From Viola odorata (taxonomy: Eukaryota; Streptophyta; Magnoliopsida; Malpighiales; Violaceae), in NCBI GenBank assembly GCA_963691705.1, contig OY829537.1, positions 53,544,304 to 53,608,303 on the forward strand: a stretch of 64,000 bases of DNA. Reading direction: 5' to 3'. Each line of letters begins with the position of its first letter. The first letter of the stretch is position 1. Of this stretch, positions 9,012 to 21,700 are shown in pieces. The translations under genes were made by a program, and so were the position numbers. The notes below the pieces were generated by a model. That model was given only the letters and a program-made list of their open reading frames with translations, was not told where the DNA came from and made no database searches.

Positions 9012-11328
9012 ATGGCTAGAACTCGTCGTCGTCCTCAACACAAATCTGTTAGGGAGGAAAAAATTGAAGACATTGTTACCACTATCACTTCTCCATCCGT
9101 GCTTCAGCGGAAGTTAACTAAACATAATGCCCACATTCTTGAGGGTTGTTCGGTTGAAGTTGCCCCCAATTCGCTACTCCTTAATAGTGAATTGCCCGGC
9201 AACTATAGGCTTTTGTACACCAAGATGTTTGGCTATGGTTTCTAGTTTCCTCTTCATCCTTTAGCGGAACAGTTATTTGCCACTCTTGACTTAAATCCTG
9301 TCCAGTTGACCCCTAATGCGTATTGTTGCATTTATGCATTCATAGAACTCTGTAAATATAAAGAGATCACCTCTCCTTCTCTTTTACTACTTCAATTGCT
9401 TTTTCAATTGTATAGTCGTAGGGGTGTGATAGCGATATCGCCACGTTATGATGATGAATCGCTAAAACCTTTTACTTGGAAGCTTCTGCACATTGAATCT
9501 TTCATTGATAATTGGAAAAATGAGTTCTTTATTATTGATCTGTCTGGCCCCTAGTGGAGGATCGATTTTAATCACGATATCAGGGATGGGGCCTGGGGTC
9601 GGCGGAGGCCTCTCCCTTCGCCTGAGCAAGGCTAGTTAGACAAACTGCTCGAGCTGAACTTTAGAGTTCATACTCGCAAACTGACGTGCAGGATAGACAT
9701 TCGAGCCTGTGTTGAGAGTGAGTATTTTTCCATTTTCCTTGTTATTTTGAGGGGTACTAACACTAACATTGTCTCGCGATTGTGCAGAGCCTCCGCCCGG
9801 CTGGAAGTCTGAGTGCGTTAGAAGATGAGAGAGAAGGGCTCAAAAGAGGAGAGAGAGAGGAAGTTGTTGTTGCTGCTGCCGCTGCCTCTGCTACTGCTGC
9901 TGCGGCCATTAACCCTGTTCTATCATCTGTTGCCACTATTAGTCCCATTCTAGGGTCTTCTTCTCAGATTGGCGAGGAATTTGTCACTATTCCTAGTTTT
10001 GTTCTGACTGTATCTGCCACCGTTACTCCTATTCAGGCGTCTTCTTACGGGCTTCCGTTGGAAGGAAAAAGAAGAAGAGAAGACGTGTTGCCACCCTTAC
10101 CCCTCCTTCAGGCATGGTAATCTCTTCATAGGTACCCGTTAATGATATCGCTACTGTACGCCTTTCTTTTATGCCCTCGTTATCTCCTTCCGGCATGGTA
10201 ATCTCTTCATAGGGGCCCGTTATCGATCGGGAGAGGGAAACTAGGGATGTTGCTGCCTTTGTTTCTGACGCGCCATCTGGGGGTCAGTCTTCTGATCCTT
10301 TGAGGATTGCGGGCATTTATGGGTCCTTTTATGTTTCGCCGAACTCCTTCGGCACGTCGCCTCCTCCTTCCGTTTCCCAAGTCATGGGCTTCACCGGGGA
10401 CTTAACGGAGTCTGATTTTTCGGTCTACCATTCTCACGATTCCTTTGGGCTTGGCATGGGCACTTCTTCTCATCAACCTCCATCCCCAACTACTTTATTT
10501 TTTATTCCTTCAAATGCTCCAGTGTGTCCACCTTCTGAAGGGGAGGTTGCCGCTTCCCGTTTTATGGCTGATTTGAGTTCACTCTCCGAATCCGGGCCTG
10601 TTACCCATCAAATTGACTTGGGTAACTTGCGTAGGACTGGGTTTGCGGCTGTAGGGGGTGATAGCTCTTCCGCGGCTTCTTCTCTGCTGGCCTCCCATGT
10701 GTTATCACTCCGGGAGGAGGAGGAAGTATTTCTTTCTCGGACTCCCAAGGAGCAAGTGCATTCAGTGCGCTCCGATATATTTTCCGCTTTCCATAACTTC
10801 AATTACTGGGCCGGGCACATGACGAGGAAAGTTGATTCCCTCACTTTTTCCTCGAACAAGCTACATAACGCCCATCAATAGGTTTCAGAAGAACTCGCTA
10901 GGAAATGAGAAGAAGTGGAGAAGTTATCGGGAGGAGCGCTAGGATTTGGCGGCAGCCCTGGCGATTGTTAAGGAAGAGCTAAAAGATACTAACGAGCGGG
11001 AAGCTGCTAGGATGGCTGCACTTAACGCCGAATTAGCGGCAGAAAAGAGTAAAAATGCCGCTCTGGAAGAGGAAAAGGCAGCATTGAGAGAGGAGAAGGT
11101 CGCACTGAAGAGAAAGAGTCGGCGGAAAAGTGCAAGCGGTATTGCGAGAAGACCGCAGGCGTCATGTCCAACTGCTTCGTGCAGCTTTATGGGGAGGAGA
11201 CATTTCGCGATGAGGACCTTACCCAAGCCTTTCTAGAGAAGTCCACTATCATTACAGATGACAATTTTTACAGGACGAAGGCGCAGCATCGGGAAGGGCA
11301 AGGGGACAGCAGGACAACAGCGCCATAG
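9012..11328 (+). pseudogene. Antisense cassette gene d, Tat A copy (spliced, degenerate)
   Basis: ATG at 9012 opens MARTRRRPQH, matching MAKTRR of Tat B. Exon 1 (9012-9717) encodes the gypsy-type transposon-like domain (LTPNAYCCIYAF, WKLLHIES, NWKNEFFIIDL) and ends in DIRACVE at a GTGAGT donor (9718). The acceptor is tgtgcag at 9787 and exon 2 resumes PPPGWKSECVRR, phase-matched as in Tat B. Downstream blocks at 10300-10881 (FGVSPNSFG-like start, ADLSSLSES, QIDLGNLRRTG) and 10946-11328 (a long Ala/Glu/Lys coiled coil and a tail ending near 11328) match exon 3 of Tat B gene d. Breaks: TAG at 9243 and 9552, TAG at 9634, stops at 10134-10222, and a frameshift near 11130. Confidence 0.6.
10108..10227 (+). 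repeat. 80-bp tandem duplication inside gene d of Tat A
   Basis: The phrase ggcatggtaatctcttcata at 10111 recurs at 10191, each followed by a related gg..cccgtta phrase. The copy may have arisen around a splice-site-like gtaatc; it contributes stop codons to the degenerate gene. Confidence 0.6.
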
Positions 11329-12367
11329 GCCTCCTTTGCCATCTTTTCTTAATATCGGGCATCGCCCCCCTTTTTTGTTCTTATTTCTGAGGGATTTTGC
11401 TTTTGTAACCCTTACACGGGTTTTTGAACAATCATATGTATTTTGCTTGCTATCTGCCTTTGTGGTTGATCTTCTTTACATTGTTTCTTTTTCTTCAAAC
11501 TCCCATGATAAGATAGTGATGTCGATATTAAGATGATAATGTTGATAAAAGGCCTGAGCATTACCTGCAGGGCTGCCATAACGCAGCAAACCGTAGAATT
11601 CCAATAGAGATAGTATAACCGTAGAATTGCCATGTAATTAGTAGGATCATAGACATATGATAACGGGTATTTTGCAAGATATCGCAACATGACTAGGCAT
11701 GCGCGCTTTATAACAGAATGGAATAATGCTGCTTACTATATAGCAGATAACAGATAAGAGATAGCTTCAGAAATAAAACTCATGACTATGAGATGTCATA
11801 ACGGATATTACCCGCGATATGAAGCATATAATCCACGTTTGCAAGAGAAGATATCATGGCGTTATTGTCATATATGCCTTCAAATCGAGAAGATCATTCC
11901 GGAGGCGTTACTGCCTCGGATATTGCTATCATTCCCTTGAAGAGATAATCTAATTACCCATATGACTTTTAGAGCGGTAACAATCATAGCAGCCCTGTAG
12001 ATATCCCGCACCAGTGGCTGCAAATGTTATACAAATAGATGTTGATGTATCCCTTTCTGGCAGTGCTTCTTGAATCAGGGTGGCAGAACGTATGTCGTTA
12101 ATGGTACACATGCCATGTGGATTATGATGACAGATCGTGTGATATTACCGCCTGCACGGGCGTTGGTCTCTTCATTATTTCAACAGTTCTGTGATTTTCC
12201 TATACATTCTCAATTGTTGCGTTACTGTGTTAGCAAAATAACATGTAATGATAAACACAAGTTGCCTCTAGGGGCCTTCATCCGCATGTACCAGGGTGTT
12301 GTTGGTGTTGCTCATATCGCTTTCTCAACCAGTCAACTTCACCAGGTATTTCCACATTCAGCCTAGA
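11329..12367. other. Tat A spacer between gene d and the repeat array
   Basis: About 1 kb without a supportable gene. It is AT-rich and studded with gataac/ataacg words similar to those in the Tat LTRs. The only ORFs are short and have no homologue in the corresponding Tat B spacer, which is about 540 bp. Confidence 0.6.
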
Positions 12368-12872
12368 GCGTGCCTCGTCTTAGTGAGCTATCTGATCAAG
12401 AGCGGTCATCACAAGGATAGGATTTTCACTTCCAGGAGTTGAAACCTCGCATCCCTGGAGCGTGCCTAGTCTTAGTGAGACACCTGTGTTAGCGGGGTCA
12501 TCACAAGGATAGAATTTTCACTTCCATGGTGGAGTTGTTGCTTCCCTAGGGCGTGCCTCATCTTAGTGGGCCGCCTATGTTAGCGCGGTTGCCACAAGGA
12601 TAGGATTTTCACTCCCAGGGGAGCCGGGGCGTGCCTCGTCTTAGTGAGCCGCCTATGTTAGCGCTGTTTTCACAAGGATAGGATTTTCACTCCCGACGGT
12701 GTTGGGGCGTGCCTCGTCATAATGAGCCACCTATGTTAGTGCAGTTGTCACAAGGATAGGATTTTCACTCCCAGTACTGAATCTTTAAGTATGCCAGGGC
12801 GTGCCTCGTCTTAGTGAGCCGTCTGATCAGGAGCGGTCATCGGAAGGATAGGATTTTCACTCCTGGTACCCT
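12368..12872 (-). repeat. Six-unit tandem repeat between pol and the cassette (Tat A)
   Basis: Units start at 12368, 12460, 12551, 12629, 12707 and 12799 (78-92 bp). Each has gcgtgcctcgtcttagtgag at one end and cacaaggataggattttcac at the other, with a variable middle. The reverse complement matches four units at 49188-49625 of Tat B in the same relative position. Hypervariable tandem repeats in 3' UTRs are an established feature of Tat/Ogre elements. Confidence 0.9.
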
Positions 12873-12974
12873 TCATTATTTGCACATAATCAATCACAAG
12901 AAAGCACAAGAATATTTCCAATTTGAGTGTTAACGCATGTTATTTCTAACACTATCCAAACGTGCAGAGATATG

Positions 12975-13889
12975 TCAAATTCTAGCATGGTATAATTTCG
13001 AATGAGCTATGTTCCAAGAGTTTGGTAAGGGAGTACCGTCAAGTGTTACCAAATGGTACGCTCCTTTTCCGATGACGCGGGTAACGCGATATGGGCCGTC
13101 CCAGTTTGGATTGAGTTTCCACATGCGTTGTCCGGCTGCTCGTTTGTCTCTGAGTACCAAGTCCCCTACTTTTAACAATCGTTCTTTAACGCGCCTGTTG
13201 TGATAACACGCCATTTTCCTCTTATAATACAACATTTTCAGAAGGGTTTCTTCATGCAGTTCTGGTAATACGTTGAGGTTTGCTCGTAACCTCTCTTCAT
13301 TTATTTCTTCCTTGAAGTACGCCACTCGCAGGCTTAGTGTACCGATTTCTATCGGTGTGACAACCTCAGTGCCGAAAGCCAGGGCGAAGGGCGTTTCTCC
13401 TGTACTGGTTTTAACGGTCATGCGGTATGCCCACATTACATACGGTAGCTCGTCTGCCCATTTCTTTTTGGATCCTTCTAAGTTTTTCTTGATGCCACTG
13501 AGAATACTTCGATTGGTTACCTCCGCCTGACCGTTAGTTTGTGGGTGAGCTATGGAAGAAAATCTTTGTTCGATTTGGAATTCCACGCACTGATCTCTAA
13601 AGAATTGACTTGTGAATTGTGTCCCGTTATCGCTGACTAGCACACGGGGTACACCAAATCACATAATAACTTGGTGTTTGAAAAAACGCCATATTTTTTC
13701 TGTTGTAATGTTGGCCACTTCTGCCCCTTCCGCCCATTTCGTGAAGTAGTCCACTACCACGACTACAAATTTCAGCTGAGATCTTGCTTTTGGAAATGGG
13801 CCTAGGATGTCAATTCCCCATTTGGCAAAAGGATAAGGGGCCACAATTTCGGAGATTTCTGTACCAGGTCTTCGGGGAATCTTGGAGAA
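12975..13889 (-). pseudogene. Integrase C-terminal part of Tat A
   Basis: Minus-strand frames 13659-13889 and 12975-13643 encode the integrase core and C-terminus: WGIDILGPFPKA with the first catalytic Asp, SDNGTQF with the second, NGQAEVTNR with the Glu, then the GDLVLRDKRAAGQ and PNWDGPYRV blocks. They end NIAHSKLYHARI at 12975. The frame shifts near 13650 at a TGATTTGG junction. The N-terminal part of the same integrase is at 25608-26011, beyond the Athila insertion. It is about 85% identical to Tat B at 48165-49070. The product would catalyse cDNA insertion in an intact element. Confidence 0.85.
13885..13889. other. Imperfect target-site duplication of the Athila insertion
   Basis: gagaa at 13885-13889 and tagaa at 25608-25612 flank the Athila LTRs (four of five match). 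Removing the element joins the integrase codons of Tat A at CQEF/SKIP, matching the uninterrupted Tat B at 48150-48165. Confidence 0.8.
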
Positions 13890-15186
13890 TGATGGTTGCC
13901 GAAACCAACAAAAATAAATAGTACGATTCACCATGCACAAATATAAATTAAACTGTAGCAAGTGGTAAAAAGAGATCGTTCCGCAGAGATTTCACGTCTA
14001 ATTTAATTCATGTTCAATAACTAAAATTCATAACAGTGGTAAATATCAATAAAGAGATTGTCTGTATTGCAATTAATTAACAAATAAAAGAAATAAGAAA
14101 AGTAACAAATGAAGGTTGATTAAAATCAAGCGACAAGTAATTCCCGGTAAAGACTCTAATCAAACCATGATTCATTCAATTGATCATCGACGCAAATATT
14201 TTTAAAACCAATTTTCATAGAAAGGCTATAGAAATCAGTGACTCTCTAGATTTCCTGCTCTCCACCTATTCAAAATTAACAAAGAGACTCTCTATTGGAA
14301 ATTTCTAATCGCCCTAACAATTCTAAGAGACTCTCTATAGAATTTAATTAAGTGATTGATGAACACACAGGGAGAGACCTTTCACAAACATAGGAGAGAG
14401 AGACTCTACTCCTATAAGTATGACTCTACTCTTTTTCTAATCAACTCGCAAACCAATTAGTTGCCTTCAGATTCATGATAATATGGACTCCAAAATTACC
14501 AAGAAAGATTGTAACTAAACATGGAATTTAATAAGCACAGATTTGATCTCACAAGAGAAGAATCATGGCTCAAACAGCCTTACCATGAATTAAATAAATT
14601 AGCTACGATAAGACATAAAACCAACAAATAATTATGCATCAATTAAATCAAGAAGGAATGAAGAAAAGAAAAGTATTGAATAAAATCCAATCTGAAAAAC
14701 AGTAGTGGAATCGGCGTTCAGGAAGAAGAGCGTGCTAACCTCTTCTGTCCAATAAGGTTTAAACAAAAATCCTATTCCAACTACAATCCTACAAAATAGG
14801 ATTAATCTAATTTCAAAATAAAATATTTTAATATTCTTAAAAGAAATTCTAATGGGATTTGCAAAAAGGAATTTCTTTAGGGATGACGACTGCGCAAGGA
14901 ACACGTTCCTATCATGGGCTCACGTTTTGTCAAGGCCCAACAGCAGCAAATGCAAGACATCTTTTCTTGTAAGCCCAAGCTGAATTTATTTGGCGCATTG
15001 ATCTGCTCATCTCTGTAAGTACAGCCATTTCATGTTCTTTTTATGGTTTTTCTTTCCCTTTTCTTCTATTTGGTTCCTGGATCCTTGATATACACAAAAG
15101 GAGAGAAGAACATCACTAGCAGTAGTAATAAGCATCGAAATAAGCTGGATTGAACGCATAAAAATCAGCATGAGTGCATTCAATCA
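13890..15186 (-). repeat. 3' LTR of the Athila element
   Basis: 1297 bp, TGATGGTT at the left and TTCAATCA at the right in plus orientation, the same termini as the copy at 24272-25607. It lacks an 82-bp block present at about 24861-24941 of the other LTR and contains an extra 43 bp between two agagactctctat repeats (14283 and 14326). Confidence 0.92.
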
Positions 15187-15200
15187 AAATCCCCCACACT
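15187..15200 (-). other. Polypurine tract of the Athila element
   Basis: Immediately internal to the 3' LTR the minus strand reads GTGTGGGGGATTTT, a purine-rich tract ending at the LTR, suited to priming plus-strand DNA synthesis. Confidence 0.7.
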
Positions 15201-16457
15201 AGCCTAATGCTTGCCCCCAAGCATTTCCATCCAAAACAAGACAAAACAAAGTAAAACACAGACAAACAAAGACCAATCAGTACCGACTTCAGAACACCCA
15301 ATTCATCACATAGGATCCACAGATACTTCAGATCATAGCTCCATGCTAGATTACCAAAGCTTAACCAAGACCCCAAACTCACCTTATTTGAAATAGTATC
15401 ATAATCGAGCACTTAGCGATCAAACCCTACAATTGAAAACACAATAGAACAATTCCCATTTCCTTCTACTACCTCCTCCACATTGACTGAATTAAAGATT
15501 TTCGGCCTATATTGCCCCTTAATCATTTCTAATTCATTTCTTATTCATTCTTCACTTAATTTCAATCAGTTTTTTAAAGTTTCTTGGGTACTCTTGCTTA
15601 AATGAGGCATGAGCACCAAGACCAGTAATTTATTTACTTTCTTTTCAAGGCTGATTATAGTTCCTTGGATATTCTCGCTTACTGAGGCAAGAATACCAAG
15701 GCAGCAAACATGGCGTTTTCATTTTTTTAGCTGCTAAATTTCTTTTCAATAGTTCTCTGCTTATTTTAGCTTAAATGAGGCAATAATATCAAAGCATTAG
15801 CATTTTAAGTTCTTCTTTATTAAACCACAAATGATTTAGGGGCAGGCCTATATTGATAGTCAATGTGTCAAAGGTAGTAGGGTAAAGAATGCCAGCTCTG
15901 CATGTTTTCTCTCACAAAATTCAATCATAAAGCCCAAGCATCATGACACTATATAAATAATGTGAGTTTAAAGAATGCCAGTGCATCCTCAAAGGTATTG
16001 GAAAAATTATGCAATTGCCTGGCCTTGGTAATAAAACATGGAGCTATGAAATCAAGCATCTTTTGTTTCCTATGTGATGAAGTGCATGTTCTGAAACTGA
16101 TTTGCATGGTCTTTGTTGAACAAAACAGCCACATAATCTATCTAAAAGCATGCAATAAAATCAAAACAAGACACGCTTAAGAAAAACATACTAGACATGC
16201 AGGCAAGAATTGAAAAACAGACCACAAAACATACTCAAAACTGAAAAATTAACCTGAAACAAAGCTGACACACTCAAGCAAACATAAAAAACACAAACAA
16301 TCAACACAATCCTAAAAACTCCTCCCCCACACTAGAAGACACTTTGTCCTCAAAGTGTGGGAAAAAAAAATATAGACAAATGAAAAAAAGAAGAAGCTAA
16401 AAACAGACTCAAGAAAGAAAACTAAATAGAAAGAGTGGAAAGATGGAACCTAGGGGG
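15201..16457 (-). other. Athila 3' untranslated region
   Basis: About 1.25 kb between the last Athila ORF and the polypurine tract. It includes the stem-loop series and a second purine/pyrimidine-biased tract (tcccccacactag near 16323) resembling the tract at the LTR. No gene seen; short ORFs have no recognisable content. Confidence 0.6.
15583..15794 (-). other. Series of three related stem-loops in the Athila 3' UTR
   Basis: 15583-15620 and 15663-15701 each fold as an imperfect stem of about 15 bp (cttgggtactcttgc against gcatgagcaccaag; ccttggatattctcgc against gcaagaataccaagg) with a loop containing tgag. A weaker third copy is at 15753-15794. They repeat about every 80-90 bp between the last ORF and the LTR. 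Role unknown; RNA processing or packaging is possible. Confidence 0.6.
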
Positions 16458-18327
16458 TCATTTTGCAAGCTTTTTAACTAGCTCCATGGTCAATGCATTC
16501 GTGTGCTGCTGCACCTCTAGGATTTGTTTCAAAGTTTCATGCTGATCCTCAAGTAACTTTCTCACTATGCTACTCTGATCGTCCTGCTTCCTCAATATCT
16601 TTTTAAGTACAACCAACTCTTCCCCTTGAATGTGACCGTGGTCAGTTCGGGATCCCGACGGTTCACGCGGGATTGAGTTGTGTTGCTGTGGCTCGGCAGT
16701 GGATGTCGTGGTAGCTTCGTCAGCTTCCTCGTGGGCAAACCTGAAGACTCCTCCGTTCTTAGTCGAAAACACGTGCTCCGAGACGGGCATAAAACCTGTG
16801 TTGCTACACAAAACCTTATTTTCCAAGTGAAAATAACCCATTTGGTCTAATGATCGCAAATCAAGCAATCTTAAATCAGCATATTTGAATAGGTTGTTAT
16901 TTTCAACATTAAAACCTGTATGTTTGACAGCAAGAGCGGTTATGAGAGAACCCATAGGCATTTTAGATTTGCAATTTCTGACTTGATGACTAAACCAGTA
17001 CCCTAGATTCAATTTATGCTTATTTAACATGCACCAAAGTATGAAAAGCTCCTGCTTGGAGATTTCACCGGAAATGTGAATCTTACCGGCAAGAGTAATT
17101 GCTAAAAACCTGTGCAGAATCCTTAGCGATAAGTCACGAATGGCGTGAGCCTTCGCATGACAGTTATCGAAGATTGCTACTAGGTTTCCAGTCAATTGTC
17201 TACATGCAACATCTTTATCAAATTCATCCAGATAGTCGGAAAAATAATTAATGAACCAATCAGCACCCAATTCATTTTCATCAACATAACCCAACAAAAC
17301 ATTAAACTCATTCATGCTAAGGTGAAAATATACATTCATCAATCTAAAGTGCACTTCCTTAGCATTAAACAACACATTTTTCTGTTTAGGCGGACTTAAC
17401 TAGAATGAGGAATAAAATTCATAGGTAAGTTCCAAATAAGCAGCATGCTCAAGAAAAAAGAAAGGTTCCCATCCTATGTTTAATATACTCAGTCATTTTA
17501 TCTAAAATCCCCAAATCAGTGAATAATTGGCAATCAAATCTAGCACAGGCAGTAGCATCACGACGACAATAAATAGCTAATTTTTCAATGGACTCATTAT
17601 CGTCAAAAATCAACCAGCCATTGAGGTTTTCAATGGCTGGGGGTACCTGGCGTTTCACTTTGCCTCCTTTAGACTTTGTTTTCGTCCGCACGTGGCCCTT
17701 CTGTTCCAATTGTACTGGTTCTATCCTCTTGCACTTTTCCCCCACACTTGAACCGTTTCTACCCTCTGCCACCTTCTGCTTGCCTTTTCTCTGGTGAGAT
17801 AAGAGCAACTCGTCGGATTGCTCTCCCGATTCAGCCTCCGACTCGTGCGAAGTGGATCTGAATATCGGATATGAGGCTGTCTCATCGCCGGAGTCACTCG
17901 AAGAGTGGCTAGAGGGCTCCGGCGAGATGGGTTTGTCCAGCCGGACCTTCCTTCTCCTCTCCTGCACTGACATGGCGGCTGTAGAGACGGTGGTGACCGT
18001 CCGGGAGCTCGTCGCCAGCGTTGTCGTGGTGGGAGCTGCGACCAGCTGCGACGCTGGAGTGGATGAACCCGACGGCGGCCATATACGCTGAACTGAATTG
18101 GTCATCTGCGATCTTGTCGTGTCTCGCGGAGGAAAGGTCAGCGGCGGTGGCGTGGGTGGTCGCTCTCGGGTGTAGTTCCCGTGGATGTCAATATAAAACT
18201 CCTCTTCGTCGTCCGTGAGTTGAATCGGCGGTGAGGAAGGCTGATTTGTGGGTCTAGTCTTAGGTTTTGTGGCGTGTTTGGTGCTACGTTTGGTGGCACC
18301 GCCGGCTCCTCCTCTTGTGAGCACCAT
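16458..18327 (-). pseudogene. Athila extra ORF in the env position (two frames)
   Basis: Start ATG at 18327 (MVLTRGGAGGATKRSTKH). The first ~290 residues are Ser/Pro/Thr-rich with acidic and basic patches, then NGWLIFDDNESIE opens a folded domain. The frame breaks in a T-run near 17455 and at a stop near 17403, and continues at 16458-17375. That part has the hydrophobic helices and the AITLAGKIHISGEISKQELF and MPMGSLITAL blocks seen in the plant Athila ORF-1 family (Pfam PF03078-like), and ends in a coiled coil (ILEVQQHTNALTMELVKKL). There is no clear signal peptide or transmembrane anchor, so an envelope role is not supported here. Function in the element is unresolved. Confidence 0.7.
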
Positions 18328-18750
18328 GATTGGTGTTTGGATTAAGAGGGTGGCGGCTAGGGTTTTGGAAGAGATGAAGAAGAAGATGAAGTTGGGATGT
18401 TTGATTATTTAGGGTGAATGTGGCTAAAGGCTTGATTGAATTAATTGGTTAATGAGCTTAAGTTGTATGGTCAAGCCCACAAAGGCTCCTTGGGCTTAGT
18501 ACTTCACTTAAACTAAATAAACTCTTCAAATATGCTCCTTGCCTCCATTATTCTCCTCTGCACTCTTTCTCCTACCATGAAACAAATTCAAAACACCATC
18601 ATTTTCCAGAAAAATTCCTTGACAGGGAAGTAAAAGAAAAATAAAAATAAAAATAATTAAAAAGTGAAAAAAATTAAAATATCAAAAACACATGGGTTAC
18701 CTCCCAGGAAGCATCCCTCTTTATAGTCTCAGACTAGACATTGTTCGTGC

Positions 18751-21700
18751 TCAATTTTTTGGAGGTGGATAGACGGTGAGTTGCTCCACCATGTCGTTCT
18801 TGAACCCTTCATAAAAAGGTTTCAATCTATGTCCATTTACTTTGAAGATTCTCCCTGTCTTCATTTCCTGAATGTCAATAGCACCATGAGAATAAATATT
18901 AGAAACAACATAAGGACCGTCCCATCTAGACTTAAGTTTTCCAGAAAAAATTCTTAGTCTAGAGTTAAATAATATAACTTTTTGTTCTAAGAAAAAGTTC
19001 TTAGTTTTGATAAGGTTGTCATGGTATTTCTTCATTTTGGCTTTGGTGGTGATCGCATTCTCGTACGCATCATTCCTTAGGTCCTCGAGCTCTTGCATCT
19101 GTAGTTTTCTTTCTTCTCCATCTCGCTCCATATTGACGTTACATTGCTTGATCGCCCAGAATGATCTATGCTCCATTTCAACCAGAAGTCGGCAAGATTT
19201 TCCAAATACCAACTTGTATGGAGTGGTACCGATTGGTGTCTTAAATTCTATTTGGTACGCCCATAAGGCATCGTCCAGCTACTGGCTCTAATCTTTTCTT
19301 TCTGGATTCACCGTTTCGTCAGTATGGTTTTGATTTCCCTATTCGAAACCTCTGCCTGCCTATTGGTCTGGGGGTGATAGGCTGTGGAGACTTTGTCGGT
19401 GATGTTATACTTCTTGAACAAGGCTACCACCACTTTATTACAAAAGCGAGTGCCTCTGTCACTGATTATCACCTTCGGGACTCCAAATCTGTTAAGAACA
19501 TGAGATTTCAAAAATGAGACGGTGGTTCTAGCGTCATCAGCCGTAGTGGCCTTAGCTTCCACCCATTTTGAAAGATAATCTACTACAAGAATAATGTACT
19601 GGTTACCTCCAGACTTAGGAAAAGGACCCATAAAGTCTATTCCCCAAACTTCAAAAATTTCACATGCTAATATTGGACTAAGTGGCATCTGATTTTTTGA
19701 AGAAATATTACCAGTACGTTGACAGTTAGAACACTTTATGCAATACATATGACTATCCTTAAAAAGTGTAGGCCAATAAAAACCAGATTCTAATACCTTA
19801 AGTGTTGTTCTTTTTGGACCAAAGTGTCCTCCACATGCTTGAGAATGGCAAAAATCAAGAATAGATTCTACCTCATGCTCAAGAACACACATTCTAATAA
19901 TCTGATCCTTACCAATGTTCCACATATAAGGGTCGTCCCATATGTAATGTTTAGAGTCTCTTCTGATTTTTTCTTTCTCATGATAAGATAACTCACCTTC
20001 CCACTTACCTGTTGCTAAGAAGTTAGCAATGTCAGCATACCATGCTCTCTTTCCTATGGCTAGGAAGAGACCTTCATCCGGGAACTCATCTCTGATGGGT
20101 AATGGGTTTGGGGCTGCTATGATCCGACTTAGGTGGTCTGCCACCAAATTCTCCTTCCCACTCTTGTCTTTGATTTCCACGTCAAATTCTTGTAGGAGGA
20201 GAATCCATCTGATCAGCCTTGGTTTCGCTTCCTTCTTGGCTAACAAGTAGCGCAAAGTTGCATGGTCAGAAAAATAATCACCTTAGTACAAAGTAAATAT
20301 GATCTAAACTTTTCTAAGGCAAAAATAATCGCAAATAGCTCTTTCTCCGTGGTCGTATAGTCTCTTTGCACCTCATCCAACATCCGCGAAGCATAATAGA
20401 TAACATGAGGATCCTTCCCTTCTTTTTGTCCTAGAACCGCACCTACAGCATTGTTAGAGGCATCGCACATTATTTCAAATGGTAAGTTCCAATTAGGAGC
20501 TTGAATTACAGGGGCTATAATTAATCTCTTTAAGCTCATCAAAAGCTTTCTTGCAATCCTCTCCAAACTGAAATTTCACCTCCTTCTGTAACAGCCGGCA
20601 CATGGGTGTTGCAATCTTTGAGAATTCCTTGATGAATCTTCTATAGAAACTTACATGACCTAAGAAAGAACGCACTTCGCGCACACTGGTTGGGTAAGGC
20701 AGAGAATCTATAATATCTATTTTAGCTTTATCGACCTCAATTCCTTTACAGGAAATAATGTGTCCTAGAACTAATCCATGATCAACCATAAAATGATATT
20801 TCTCATAATTTAGCATAAGATTAGTTTCTAAACACCTCTTAAGGACTTTTTCCAAGTTTTCTAAGCACTCATCAAAAGAATTTCCATACACAGTAAATCG
20901 TCCATGAAAACTTCTATTCCTTTTTCAACATATTCAAAGAAAATACTTAGCATGCATCGTTGAAAAGTAGCAGGTGCATTACAAAGTCTAAAAGGCATAC
21001 GTTTATATGCAAAAGTCCCAAAAGGGCTATTAAAAGTGGTCTTATCTTGGTCTTCCACAGCGACGGGTATTTGGTGGAATCTAGAATACCCATCGAGACA
21101 GCAATAATGGGTTTTACCTGAGAGTCTTTCCAGCATCTGATCGATGAAGGGGAGGGGGGAATTATCCTTCCTCGTCGCTGTGTTGAGCTTGCGATAATCG
21201 ATGCATACTCTACATCCATTCTGCACCCTCGTCGGAACCATCTTCCCCTCGTTGTTTTCAACCACCATCATCCCTGTTTTCTTGGGAATAACCTGCACAG
21301 GACTCACCCAAGAACTATCAGATATAGGATATATAACACCTGCATCTAAAAGTTTAAGAATTTGCTTTTTCACGACTTCCATCATAGGTGGATTCAACCT
21401 CCTTTGTGGTTGTCTTACTATCTTGCAGTCTTCTTCAAGGTGGATTTTATACGTGCAAATGGAAGGTGAAATCCCCTTAATATCAGCTATGGTTCAACCG
21501 ATAGCTTCTTTGTGATTCTTCAAGATTCTCACGAGTCTGTCCTCTTCCAGTTTCGTCAATCTGCTGGAAATTATTACTGGAAGGCTCTTTCCTAGTCCTA
21601 GGAAAGAGTACTTTAGGTGCTCTGGTAGTTTCTTCTGCTCTAGATCTAGGGCCTGTAAAATAGAAGGTAAAAGAGAGTTGTGAGTGACAGGTAAATCTAG

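Noticed and set aside
9782..10120. 112-aa ORF with an Ala-rich stretch as an independent gene
   Set aside because: It overlaps exon 2 of cassette gene d in another frame; the Ala run comes from a gct/gctgct repeat.
12368..12872. CRISPR-like appearance of regularly spaced conserved blocks
   Set aside because: Plant retroelement context, irregular 78-92 bp units with homologous middles, and the same family in Tat B; it is a diverged tandem repeat.
16458..18327. Athila extra ORF as a retroviral envelope gene
   Set aside because: No signal peptide, fusion peptide or transmembrane anchor is visible; it resembles the Athila ORF-1 family instead.
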